A stretch of 64,000 bases of DNA from Streptomyces musisoli (GTDB taxonomy: Bacteria; Actinomycetota; Actinomycetes; Streptomycetales; Streptomycetaceae): positions 36,501-100,500 of the forward strand of contig NZ_JAERRH010000022.1 of the NCBI RefSeq assembly GCF_016741855.1, written 5' to 3'. Made by a program: the position numbers and the translations under genes. The stretch's first letter is position 1. Each line of letters begins with the position of its first letter. Below are positions 1-7,535 of the stretch, in pieces. The notes under the pieces were generated by a model. The model made no database searches, was not told where the DNA came from, and was given only the letters and a program-made list of their open reading frames with translations.

Positions 1-406
1 GGGGCAGGCCCTCGATCGCGTCGAAGGTCCGGTCGATCAGGTCGGTCCGGGCGGGCGTGAACACGACGGGCGTCACGTCGTCCGGTACCGCCCCGCCGTC
101 CACGAGGTGGCGCACGAAGCCGAAGTCCGTCCGGCTCGCGGACGGGTAGCCGATCTCGATCTCCTTGAAGCCCGTCGTGACGAGCAGGTCGAAGAAACGG
201 CGCTTCCGGGGCGTGTCCATCGGTTCGGCGAGCGCCTGGTTGCCGTCCCGCAGGTCGACGGGGACCCACAGGGGGGCGCGCTCGATGCGGGCGGAGGGCC
301 AGCGCCGGTCGCCGGCGGGGACGTGCACGCGCTCCTGGTAGGGGCGGTAGCGGTGGTACGGCATGGGGCTGGGCCGCTGCGGGTTCCAGCTCGGGGTGGT
401 GGTCAT
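1..406 (-). CDS. leuA: 2-isopropylmalate synthase, N-terminal part (cut by window edge)
   Basis: This is the first 135 codons of a LeuA-type enzyme, which condenses acetyl-CoA with 2-oxoisovalerate in the first committed step of leucine synthesis. The protein starts MTTTPSWNPQRPSPMPYHRY and carries the metal/substrate loop DLRDGNQALAEPM near residue 55, then FKEIEIGYPSASRTDFGFVR. The rest lies beyond position 1. The ATG is set by the protein match. A leucine-rich leader peptide lies about 70 bases upstream, which supports a leucine-responsive gene. From memory, the stretch VVFTPARTDLIDRTFDAIEGL differs from the usual actinobacterial VLTQCRPELIERTF, so this could be a second, diverged LeuA paralogue. 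Family assignment is firm; which paralogue is uncertain. Confidence 0.88.
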   Translation of the reverse strand, partial: MTTTPSWNPQRPSPMPYHRYRPYQERVHVPAGDRRWPSARIERAPLWVPVDLRDGNQALAEPMDTPRKRRFFDLLVTTGFKEIEIGYPSASRTDFGFVRHLVDGGAVPDDVTPVVFTPARTDLIDRTFDAIEGLP

Positions 407-438
407 CGTCTGCTTCTGCCTCGGGCTCGTCGGACGGT

Positions 439-475
439 GACCGGCAGCACGAGGCCCCGCGGCGGGGCGCCGGTC
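439..475 (-). terminator. Hairpin in the leuA leader
   Basis: In the leuA mRNA, just after the leader-peptide stop codon, a nested stem-loop forms: outer arms GACCGGC/GCCGGTC and inner arms GCCCCG/CGGGGC around a three-base loop. No U-tract follows. It is the likely attenuator stem, but it could instead act as a pause site or block the leuA ribosome site. Confidence 0.6.
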
Positions 476-478
476 GCG

Positions 479-526
479 TCAGACCCCGCCGCGGCAGCCG
501 AGGAGAAGCAGACCGCGGAACGTCAT
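479..526 (-). CDS. Leucine-rich leader peptide of leuA
   Basis: A 15-codon reading frame, MTFRGLLLLGCRGGV, runs ahead of leuA and holds four consecutive leucine codons (CTG CTT CTC CTC). It is directly followed by the GC-rich hairpin at 439-475. This is the classic layout of ribosome-mediated attenuation: shortage of charged leucine tRNA stalls the ribosome in the Leu run and changes the fold downstream. No ribosome site precedes the ATG. A promoter-like pair upstream would put the transcript start at or near the ATG, so the peptide may be read from a leaderless end. The frame is seen directly; the mechanism is inferred from the family. Confidence 0.75.
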   Translation of the reverse strand: MTFRGLLLLGCRGGV

Positions 527-533
527 GCGAGGT

Positions 534-563
534 ACGCTAGCGACACCTCAGCTCCTCAGACAA
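534..563 (-). promoter_or_regulatory. Probable leuA leader promoter
   Basis: On the minus strand TTGTCT (558-563) is followed after 18 bases by TAGCGT (534-539), about seven bases before the leader ATG at 526. Both hexamers are fair sigma-70-type matches. The spacing would make the leader peptide mRNA leaderless or nearly so. Confidence 0.4.
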
Positions 564-626
564 GTGAGAATCACTCCGTACACCCCGTACCCGCGCCCGT
601 ACCTCCGGAACAAGTTGGTGACCCCG

Positions 627-1319
627 ATGCAGCTCGGCGCCCTCCGCCCCAGCCCGCTGGTCGAACAGGCCGCGCAGCGCCTGCGGGAGCAGATCGCCGC
701 CGGTCACTGGCCGGTCGGCGGCAAGCTGCCCGGCGAGACGACGCTGGCCAGGGAACTCGGGGTCGGCCGCTCCACGGTCCGCGAGGCCCTGCGCGCCCTC
801 GCCGGCGCCGGCCTGGTCCGACCCCGGCACGGCGCCGGGGTCTTCGTCATCGCCACCGAGCCCGCCGAGGACTGGCCCGCCCGGCTGCGCCGGGCCACGG
901 TCACCGACGTCTACGAGGTCCGTGTGGGCGTCGAGGTGCAGGCCGCCCGGCTCGCCGCGCACCGGCGCACCCCGGACGACGTCGAGGCGCTGCGGACCGC
1001 GCTGGAGGGGCGCCGCACGGCGGCCGCCGGTGACGACCCCGGCTTCGTGGACGCCGACATCGCCCTGCACGCGGCCGTGGTCGCCGCCGCCCACAACCCC
1101 GTACTGGCCGACCTGTTCACCGAGTTCGTCCCCGTCCTGCGGGAGGGGCTGGTGGCCCTGCTGGACCTGACCCGGCTGCGCGAGGAGAACCCCGGCACCG
1201 GGGACGACAGCCACGCGGCCCTGGTCCGGGCGATCACAGACGGGGACGCGGAGAAAGCGGCGACGACCCTGCTCACCGAACTGGAGTCCACGCTCGCCCT
1301 GTTGCGCGAAACACACTGA
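627..1319 (+). CDS. GntR/FadR-family transcriptional regulator
   Basis: A 230-residue repressor-type protein. Residues 1-70 form the winged helix-turn-helix of the GntR family (PGETTLARELGVGRSTVREA, then a wing ending RPRHGAGVFV). The remainder is the helical FCD ligand domain typical of the FadR subgroup, which usually binds a small organic acid. The gene is divergent from leuA, so it may act on the shared region, but nothing shows the ligand. ATG 627 gives a good N-terminus. GTG 618 is an in-frame alternative and is better spaced from the weak GGAA at 607. No operon partner follows; the next stretch is a repeat. Confidence 0.85.
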   Translation: MQLGALRPSPLVEQAAQRLREQIAAGHWPVGGKLPGETTLARELGVGRSTVREALRALAGAGLVRPRHGAGVFVIATEPAEDWPARLRRATVTDVYEVRVGVEVQAARLAAHRRTPDDVEALRTALEGRRTAAAGDDPGFVDADIALHAAVVAAAHNPVLADLFTEFVPVLREGLVALLDLTRLREENPGTGDDSHAALVRAITDGDAEKAATTLLTELESTLALLRETH

Positions 1320-1373
1320 GACCGAGGCCCACCAGAGGCCCAAGAAACCGCACGCCCACCCACGACGGCCCCC

Positions 1374-1525
1374 CACACACCCACTGCCCGCCACCCCCCC
1401 ACGAGGGGCGCGGGGAACTGCGCAAAAACCCACGACGCACCCGCACACACCCACTGCCCGCCACCCCCCCCACGAGGGGCGCGGGGAACTGCGCGAAACC
1501 CCACAACGCACCCGCACACACCCAC
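1374..1525. repeat. 70-bp direct repeat with GAGGGGCGCGGGGAACTGCG core
   Basis: Two nearly identical copies lie at 1374-1443 and 1444-1514, followed by a short third start. Each contains cacacacccactgcccgcc, a C-tract, and the core GAGGGGCGCGGGGAACTGCG. From memory this core is a very common intergenic element of Streptomyces chromosomes, usually found at gene ends. Here it fills the gap between two convergent regulator genes (1319 and 1550) and could be part of transcript termination. Confidence 0.75.
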
Positions 1526-1549
1526 CGGCCCTTGCACCCTCGCACCCTT

Positions 1550-2473
1550 TCATCCCGCCGCGGCCACCCTCCGGTACCGCCCCGGCGGCACCCCGAACTC
1601 CCGCTTGAACGCCTTCGCGAAGGCGAACTCCGAGGTGTATCCCGTGCGTTCGGCCACCTCGCGCAGGGACAGGTCGTCGTGGCGCAGCAGCCGGCCCGCC
1701 GTGGTCATCCGCCACCACGTCAGGTAGGCCAGCGGCGGCTCACCCACCAGCGCCGTGAACCGGCGCGCGAACGCCGCGCGGGACAGTCCGCCGACCGCGC
1801 CCAGCTGCGCCACCGTCCAGTCGCGGGCCGGCTCGCCGTGGATCGCGCGCAGCGCCGTCGCGACCGCCGGGTCGGCCAGCGCCGCCGCCCAGCCCCGGTC
1901 CCGGCCCGCGGCGCGCTCGCTCTCCCACCAGGCCCGCAGGCTGTACAGCAGCAGGGTGTCCAGCAGCGAGGTGACGATCGCGTCGGTGCCCGGCCGCTGC
2001 TCCTCCAGCTCCATCCCGAGCAGTTCCACCGCCGCCCGCAGCGAACGGTGCCCGCCGACCCGGGCGGGCAGGTGCACCACCTCGGGCAGCTCGGCCAGCA
2101 GCCGGTGCGCCCGGTCCCGGTCGAGCCGGTAGGCGCCGCACAGCGTGACGGTGTCCGGGCAGTCCTCGCGCGGTTCCCCCGACGGCCCGCTCCAGGTGCC
2201 GTCGGGCAGCAGCCGTACCTCCTGGAGGGGGACGTCGAGCTCGCTGGCCAGCGCGTGCCCCTGCCCGTGCGCGAGGAAGACGACGTCCCCCGGCGCCAGC
2301 GCCACCGGGTCCCCATCCTGCGGGATCAGCCAGGCCGAGCCGCGCAGCATCACATGGAACCCGGCCTCGTGGGTGGCGCCGAACCGCAGGCCCCAGGGCG
2401 CGTACTTGTACCGGCGCGAGGAGTGCGGCCGGCCGGTCCGCATGGCGGCCACCACATCACTGAGCACGTCCAT
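1550..2473 (-). CDS. AraC-family regulator with cupin sensor domain
   Basis: A 307-residue regulator. The N-terminal half is a cupin-like sensor (GFHVMLRGSAWLIPQDGDPV and LAPGDVVFLAHGQGHAL) of the type called cupin_6. The C-terminal 100 residues carry the two AraC helix-turn-helices, including LSRAAFARRFTALVGEPPLAY and LREVAERTGYTSEFAFAKAF. It is transcribed away from the oxidoreductase at 2577 across a 103-base gap, a layout in which such regulators usually control the neighbour. The ligand is unknown. Confidence 0.9.
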   Translation of the reverse strand: MDVLSDVVAAMRTGRPHSSRRYKYAPWGLRFGATHEAGFHVMLRGSAWLIPQDGDPVALAPGDVVFLAHGQGHALASELDVPLQEVRLLPDGTWSGPSGEPREDCPDTVTLCGAYRLDRDRAHRLLAELPEVVHLPARVGGHRSLRAAVELLGMELEEQRPGTDAIVTSLLDTLLLYSLRAWWESERAAGRDRGWAAALADPAVATALRAIHGEPARDWTVAQLGAVGGLSRAAFARRFTALVGEPPLAYLTWWRMTTAGRLLRHDDLSLREVAERTGYTSEFAFAKAFKREFGVPPGRYRRVAAAG

Positions 2474-2576
2474 GCGCCGACCCTAGAGCACACGTCCGGC
2501 CACGGAAGACGATCGGACATAAAACCAAGATCGGGGGACATGGAGCGTCTCTCATGGCGGCCGTAGCGTCGATGGC
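2474..2576. promoter_or_regulatory. Divergent promoter region with direct repeat
   Basis: The gap between the AraC gene and the oxidoreductase holds two copies of GATCGG followed by ACAT, about 20 bases apart (near 2511 and 2530). This is the arrangement expected for an AraC-type binding site. A TAGCGT at 2563 lies about eight bases before ATG 2577, so that mRNA could be leaderless. Confidence 0.3.
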
Positions 2577-3569
2577 ATGTCAATCACCGCACGCACCGTG
2601 CTCTTCGACGAACTCGGCGGCCCCGGCGTCCTCAGGGTCGAGCCGGTCGAACTGCCCGCGCCCGGCCCGGGCGAGGTCCTGGTGAAGGTCGAGGCGCTGG
2701 GCCTCAACCGCGCCGAGGCGATGCTCCGTTCCGGCACCTACTTCTACCTCCCGCCCCTGCCCGGCTCCCGCAACGGCTACGAGGCGGCCGGCGAGGTGAC
2801 GGCGGTCGGCCCCGAGGTGACCGCCTTCGCGCCGGGCGACCTCGTGCTGTCGGCGGCCAACTTCAACCTCGGCTCCCACGGGGTGTACGGCGACCACGTG
2901 CTGCTCCCGGAGACCTCGCTGGTGCCCCGCCCGGCCGGTACCGACGCGGTCGACGCCGCGGCCGTCTGGCTCACCTACACCACCGCCTACGGCGCCCTGG
3001 TCGAGCGGGCGCGCCTGGCGGCCGGCGACCACGTGCTGATCACCGGGGCGTCCAGCGGGGTCGGCACCGCCGCGATCCAGGTGGCCCGGCGGGCCGGGGC
3101 GATACCGATCGCCACCACCCGCACCGAGGGCAAGCGGCGGGCGCTGCTGGACCTCGGCGCCGAACACGTCATCGTCACCGAGCGGGAGGACGTGACCGAG
3201 GAGGCCCTGCGGGTGACCGGCGGCCGGGGCGCCGGCATCGTGCTGGACGCGATCGGCGGACCGTACCTGCGGGAGCTGGGCGCGGCGACGGCCACCGACG
3301 GCACGCTGATCAGTTACGGCTGGCTGGCCGAGCGCCCCACGGAACTGCCGATGCAGTGGCCGCTGACCGTCCACGGCTACAGCAACTTCGTCCTCACCGG
3401 CAGCGCGGAGGGCCGCCGCCGCGCCGGCCACTACATCGCCTCCGGCCTGGCCGACGGCACGCTCCGCCCGGTGATCGGTGAGGTCTTCGACGGCCTGGAC
3501 CGGATCGTGGACGCCCACCGGCTGATGGAGTCCAACGCGCACACCGGAAAGATCGTCGTACGGATCTGA
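2577..3569 (+). CDS. Zinc-independent alcohol dehydrogenase / quinone oxidoreductase
   Basis: A 330-residue medium-chain reductase. The GroES-like N-terminal half (PGPGEVLVKVEALGLNRAEA) is followed by a Rossmann domain with ITGASSGVGTAAIQVARRAG near residues 155-175, where NADPH binds. Structural zinc cysteines are absent, which places it with quinone reductases (QOR-like) rather than zinc alcohol dehydrogenases. Such enzymes reduce quinones or enones in the cytosol. It is divergent from the AraC-type regulator at 2473, the likely controller. The physiological substrate cannot be told. Confidence 0.88.
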   Translation: MSITARTVLFDELGGPGVLRVEPVELPAPGPGEVLVKVEALGLNRAEAMLRSGTYFYLPPLPGSRNGYEAAGEVTAVGPEVTAFAPGDLVLSAANFNLGSHGVYGDHVLLPETSLVPRPAGTDAVDAAAVWLTYTTAYGALVERARLAAGDHVLITGASSGVGTAAIQVARRAGAIPIATTRTEGKRRALLDLGAEHVIVTEREDVTEEALRVTGGRGAGIVLDAIGGPYLRELGAATATDGTLISYGWLAERPTELPMQWPLTVHGYSNFVLTGSAEGRRRAGHYIASGLADGTLRPVIGEVFDGLDRIVDAHRLMESNAHTGKIVVRI

Positions 3570-3705
3570 GGCCGCGGCCGGCGCCGGGCGGTCCGCAGGA
3601 CTTGACCGCGGGCACCCGTTCGGGCCGGCGACCGGAATAGCCCGCGTTCCCGCGAGGTTGGACGACAGAAGAATGCACATGCATGAATTATTCGGAGGGT
3701 CGGAC

Positions 3706-4365
3706 ATGAAGATCGGCATCATCGGCGCGGGGAACATCGGCGGCAACCTCACCCGGCGGCTCACCGCCCTCGGCCACGACGTCTCCGTCGCCAACTCCCG
3801 CGGTCCCGAGACACTCAGGGAACTGGCCGAGGAGACCGGCGCGACCGCGGTCCCGGCGGCGGACGCCGCGAAGGGCGCCCAGGTCGTGGTCGTCACGGTC
3901 CCGCTGAAGGCGGTACCGGGACTCCCCGCCGGCCTGCTGGACGGCGCGGCCGAGGGCGCCGCGGTGATCGACACCGGCAACTACTACCCCCAGCGCGACG
4001 GCCGGATCGCGGCCATCGAGGACGAGGGCCTCACCGAGAGCCGCTGGACCGAGCAGCACCTCGGGCACCCGGTGGTCAAGGCGTTCAACGGCACCTACGC
4101 CCAGGACATCCTGGACCGCCACCGCCCCGCGGGCGACCCGGACCGCATGGCCCTCCCGGTCGCCGGCGACGACGAGGCGGCCAAGCGGACCGTCCGCGAC
4201 CTGATCGGCGAACTGGGCTTCGACACGGTCGACGCCGGCACCATCGCCGACTCCTGGCGCCAGCAGCCCGGCACCCCGGTGTACGGCCTGCGCGGGGACG
4301 CGGCGGCGGTACGGAAGGCCCTGTCCGAAGCCTCCCCGGAACGCCCGGCGGACTTCCGGGCCTGA
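3706..4365 (+). CDS. NADPH-dependent F420 reductase-type oxidoreductase
   Basis: A 219-residue Rossmann protein beginning MKIGIIGAGNIGGNLTRRLT, the dinucleotide-binding fold of the F420:NADP oxidoreductase/prephenate dehydrogenase-like group. VIDTGNYYPQRDG and KAFNGTYAQDIL fit the central active-site region of this family. The start is fixed by GGAGGG eight bases before ATG 3706; an upstream in-frame ATG at 3658 lacks such a site. It stands alone between the oxidoreductase and a convergent lysozyme gene. Whether it uses F420 or another substrate is not visible. Confidence 0.75.
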   Translation: MKIGIIGAGNIGGNLTRRLTALGHDVSVANSRGPETLRELAEETGATAVPAADAAKGAQVVVVTVPLKAVPGLPAGLLDGAAEGAAVIDTGNYYPQRDGRIAAIEDEGLTESRWTEQHLGHPVVKAFNGTYAQDILDRHRPAGDPDRMALPVAGDDEAAKRTVRDLIGELGFDTVDAGTIADSWRQQPGTPVYGLRGDAAAVRKALSEASPERPADFRA

Positions 4366-4383
4366 CCCGGCCCGCCGGGGCTG

Positions 4384-4941
4384 CTACGCGCCGTCGGCCC
4401 ACGTCTTCAGCGCGGCCTTGCTCGCGAATTTCGCCACGTCCTTGTCGTGGGGTTCGCTGGTGTACTGGTGGAACAGCCACTTGGCCTCGATGCGGGGCTT
4501 GCCGGCGGTGACGTAGTCGGCGATCCAGAGGCCGTCGCCCGCGTAGGAGGTCGTGTCGACCGTCAGCCAGAAGTGACGGTTCGCGTACAGCACGACCCGG
4601 TTGTCCGGTCGTGCCTCCTTCAGCCTGCGGATGAAGCGGTCCTTCTCCGCGTTGCTCGCGTGGGTGCCGTCACCGGTGGTCTCCCAGTCGACGGCGAGGA
4701 GGTCGCCGGGGCGGTCCGGGGCGTGGCGGAGGAAGTAGTCGGCCTGGGCGGTGAGGTTGCCGGGCCACAGGAAGTGGTAGAAGCCGACGACCAGCCCGGC
4801 GTCACGGGCGGTCCTCGTCTGCGCGGTCAGGCGGGGATTGACGTACGAATGCCCCTCCGTCGCCTTGATGAAGACGAAGGAGAGGCCGTCCGTGCCGTAG
4901 GAGGTGGACTGATAGGCGCTCACGTCGATGCCGTGGAGCAT
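4384..4941 (-). CDS. Glycoside hydrolase family 25 lysozyme-like protein
   Basis: A 185-residue GH25 muramidase domain and nothing else. Family marks in order: HGIDVSAYQ, FVFIKATEGHSYVNP, GFYHFL, the catalytic D-x-E in LLAVDWETTGDG, VVLYANRHFW and LWIADY. These enzymes cut the MurNAc-GlcNAc bond of peptidoglycan. Secreted Streptomyces GH25 enzymes have signal peptides; this one starts directly at the domain, so export is unclear. GGGAG lies seven bases before the ATG. Its role could be lysis, cell-wall remodelling, or phage-like release. Confidence 0.88.
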   Translation of the reverse strand: MLHGIDVSAYQSTSYGTDGLSFVFIKATEGHSYVNPRLTAQTRTARDAGLVVGFYHFLWPGNLTAQADYFLRHAPDRPGDLLAVDWETTGDGTHASNAEKDRFIRRLKEARPDNRVVLYANRHFWLTVDTTSYAGDGLWIADYVTAGKPRIEAKWLFHQYTSEPHDKDVAKFASKAALKTWADGA

Positions 4942-5031
4942 GGGGTACTCCCAAATGTGCCGGTGGGGGGACAGGAGTCGACTGCTATATGCCCCGGTCC
5001 GGCGTGAGCGATCCCGTTCGTGTGGAAAACG

Positions 5032-6063
5032 TCAGCCCCGGGTCACCACCGACCCCAGCACCGAAGCCGGCTTCGCCGACCAGTCCGAGGTGATGAGGCT
5101 CGCGTGGTTCCCGGCCAGCAGGGCGAGCCGCGCGGCGACCTCGGCGTCCGTCGGGTCGGTGGAGGAGATCGCCGGGGCCACGCTGTGGGCGCCCGTCGCG
5201 ATCAGGATGTAGTGGTTGGCGGAGTAGAACGAGGTGTCGTACCCCTTGTCGACGTAGGACGCCGCGTCACCGTCGAAGAACACGAACCAGGGACGGATCG
5301 AGGCGTCGTACCTGCTGGTGCGCGGGTCGCCGTTCTCGGCGCCCAGGACGACCGGGAAGGCCTGGGCCGCGGAGATGCCGCCGGCCGCGGACAGGTCGCG
5401 CAGATGGTCGCCGTACTCCTCGTCCGTCCAGTAGTGGTCGAACGGGTTGGCCTGCTCCACCGTCCCCGGGATCAGGTCGAAGACGAACTTGCCCCTGAGG
5501 GAGTCCCGGGTGGCCCAGGCGTTGGCCTTCGCCGCCGCGTCCAGCGTGTCGTACGTCCCGCCGAGCAGGTCCGCCGGCTTGTAGACGCTGCTGCCCAGCT
5601 TCTGCGCGACGAGCGTGTCGAACTCGTCCGGCCCGAGGCCCGCCTTGTCGTTGAAGCCGACCTTCATCTCGACCTTGACGACGATCGGCGGGTGGTCGGG
5701 GTGGAGCCGGCTCCAGGTGGCCATGTCGTCCAGGCAGCCGCCTAGGTCCTGGTTGCGGCTCTTGCTGTACAGGTCGCCGGGGGTCTTCGCCGCCTCGCAG
5801 TTGTTGTCGTTGCCCAGCGGGTTGCTGTGGCTGACCCGCCAGCGGTGGGTGAGGCTGTCGACGTAGACGTCCAGTTCCAGCAGCGAGGCGCCGGAGTCCA
5901 GGGCCTGGGCGAAGTACGTGTACTTGGCCTTGTCGTAGGCGTTGTGCGTGCCGATGGCCGTCGTCTCGGAGAACTTCGGCGACGCCGCGTGGGCGTTGCC
6001 CGGAACGACCGCCAACGAAGCGGCGACACCCAGGAGCACCGCCGGTCGTCTCATCCCGCCCAT
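5032..6063 (-). CDS. Secreted phosphatidylinositol-specific phospholipase C
   Basis: A 343-residue protein with a clear Sec signal (MGGMRRPAVLLGVAASLAVV, cleaved near NAHAA). The PI-PLC X fold carries both general acid/base histidines, in TAIGTHNAYDKA and RWRVSHSNPLG, and the acidic stretch LLELDVYVD between them. Such enzymes cleave phosphoinositides or related head groups outside the cell. The start was chosen because AAAGGGAG sits seven bases before this ATG; upstream in-frame ATGs at 6123 and 6087 have no such site. It lies behind the LuxR gene on the same strand with a 115-base gap. Confidence 0.88.
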   Translation of the reverse strand: MGGMRRPAVLLGVAASLAVVPGNAHAASPKFSETTAIGTHNAYDKAKYTYFAQALDSGASLLELDVYVDSLTHRWRVSHSNPLGNDNNCEAAKTPGDLYSKSRNQDLGGCLDDMATWSRLHPDHPPIVVKVEMKVGFNDKAGLGPDEFDTLVAQKLGSSVYKPADLLGGTYDTLDAAAKANAWATRDSLRGKFVFDLIPGTVEQANPFDHYWTDEEYGDHLRDLSAAGGISAAQAFPVVLGAENGDPRTSRYDASIRPWFVFFDGDAASYVDKGYDTSFYSANHYILIATGAHSVAPAISSTDPTDAEVAARLALLAGNHASLITSDWSAKPASVLGSVVTRG

Positions 6064-6178
6064 TCCCGAACTCCCTTTTTCCGACATCGAGTTGGCGGAA
6101 GCGTAGGGCCGAGTGGTTACCATGCGGTAGCCCAGGGGGGAACATCGGTGCCGGGGCGCTGCCTGCGGTGGCCGCGGC

Positions 6179-7186
6179 TCAGCCCACCAGGCCGAGGCGG
6201 ACGGCGGTCACGCCGGCCTCGAACCGGCTGGAGGTGCCGAGCTTCTCCATGATCTGGTTCATCACACGGCGCAGGGTGCGGTCCGAGCAGGCCAGCCGGC
6301 GGGCGATGGTCTCGTCCTTGGCGCCGGTGGCCAGCAGCGCCAGCACCTCGCGCTCCTGCGCGGACAGTTCGAGTCCGGGCCGCCCTCGTTGGGGGTGCCG
6401 CTCGGTGTGCGGCCGGGCGAGGTCCCAGGCGTGCGTGAACACCCTGACGAAACACTGTGCGACGGGCGTGCTGTGCAGGATGACGTCGCCGCCCTCGCCC
6501 TGCGGGCCCGGCCCCGCCCCGATGACGACGATCGCGCGGTCCAGGATGTTCATGTGGAGCGGCACCGTCGTGGCGACCCGCACCTCGGCCCCCGCGTCGG
6601 TCAGCGCGTTCAGGTAGCGGGCCGGTGCGTGTGAGCGCAGGGCCTGCTGGGAGGTCAGCATGCGCATCCGGATCCCGTTCGCCACCATCTCCCGGTCCCG
6701 GACGAGACTCGCCTCCAGGACCTGGGCGTCGGGGAAGGAGTTGCGCATCGCCAGCAGCTCCTCCCGGCCGAGCGCGTCCAGTTCCTCCAGCCGCTTGCGG
6801 GTGTGCTCGCGGTCCGTGAAGTACTCCGTCTCCACGGCTTCCCGGGCGTCGAACCGCGGGGCCGCCGCCAGGGACAGGACGTCCTCCATCGCCCGGGCGT
6901 CACGGGCGAGTTCCTCGGCCGTCTCGCGCAGGCGGCGCCGGTGCTCGGAGACGAGGTGCCGCAGGGCGCGATCGGGAGGGCTGAGCCGGTCACCGCCCGG
7001 AGCCAGCAGCCGCCGGTCCGTCAGCCACCGGGCCAACTCGGCGGGCATCCGCCCGAGTTCCTCCCGCTCCGCTTCGGCATCCCTCGCTCCCGACATCGCG
7101 ATCCGCTCCACCATGGCCAGATAGGCCTCTTTCGCCCGGGAGTCGGTCGGCTGCCGCCCCGGCGGAGGGTTCTGCGCCGCATGCAT
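6179..7186 (-). CDS. LuxR-family regulator with TrmB-like sensor region
   Basis: A 335-residue regulator. The C-terminal 65 residues are a LuxR-type helix-turn-helix (LSAQEREVLALLATGAKDET, then IARRLACSDRTLRRVMNQIM). The middle, including ARYLNALTDAGAEVRVATTV and ILDRAIVVIGAG, resembles the phospholipase-D-like fold found in many Streptomyces LuxR proteins related to TrmB. The N-terminal 150 residues are rich in Arg and Glu and probably coiled. The start is uncertain: ATG 7186 lies inside a perfect 22-bp palindrome, and a downstream ATG (MVERIAMSG) has AAAGAGG ahead of it. It is divergent from the aminopeptidase gene. Confidence 0.78.
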   Translation of the reverse strand: MHAAQNPPPGRQPTDSRAKEAYLAMVERIAMSGARDAEAEREELGRMPAELARWLTDRRLLAPGGDRLSPPDRALRHLVSEHRRRLRETAEELARDARAMEDVLSLAAAPRFDAREAVETEYFTDREHTRKRLEELDALGREELLAMRNSFPDAQVLEASLVRDREMVANGIRMRMLTSQQALRSHAPARYLNALTDAGAEVRVATTVPLHMNILDRAIVVIGAGPGPQGEGGDVILHSTPVAQCFVRVFTHAWDLARPHTERHPQRGRPGLELSAQEREVLALLATGAKDETIARRLACSDRTLRRVMNQIMEKLGTSSRFEAGVTAVRLGLVG

Positions 7187-7194
7187 GCGGCGCA
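7173..7194. promoter_or_regulatory. Perfect 22-bp palindrome at the LuxR gene start
   Basis: Each arm reads TGCGCCGCATG and the whole reads the same on both strands. It spans the proposed ATG of the LuxR gene. Length and symmetry fit a dimer-binding operator, possibly for self-control. It lies about 350 bases from the divergent aminopeptidase start. Confidence 0.55.
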
Positions 7195-7535
7195 CGATAC
7201 GGGCGCCCCGCACGGGAGGCCAGAGACGCCGTCGCGGCCGGCTCCCGGCCTGGCCGGGAGCGGACGTGCCGGTTTCGGCCAGGGGCGGGGGGCACCACCC
7301 TGCCGTTAACCTCTTGCCCGCCCGCCCGACTCCTCGCGTCCCCGGTGCGCCTCCCCTGCCACATCCGCGCCGAAGGCCGCCGAGGGGGGTGGGTGCGCGC
7401 TCCTGATCCGGCCGGTCCCGCGATGCGAGGCTTGACATGGGCTTGGCATGCGCATGCTCACCATGGCGATGCGGTGCGACCCGACCGGATCCCCACGCTC
7501 ACCACTAGTTTCCTCACACCCCACAAGGAGACACG
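7187..7535. promoter_or_regulatory. Divergent regulatory region, LuxR / aminopeptidase
   Basis: No gene is visible in these 349 bases. The stretch holds a second palindrome, GCATGCGCATGC (7446-7457), which shares the GCATGC half-site with the larger one at 7173. It also contains TTGACA at 7432-7437 with a weak CATGCT 15 bases on, a possible aminopeptidase promoter. AAGGAG (7525-7530) is the ribosome site of the GTG start at 7536. Confidence 0.4.
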
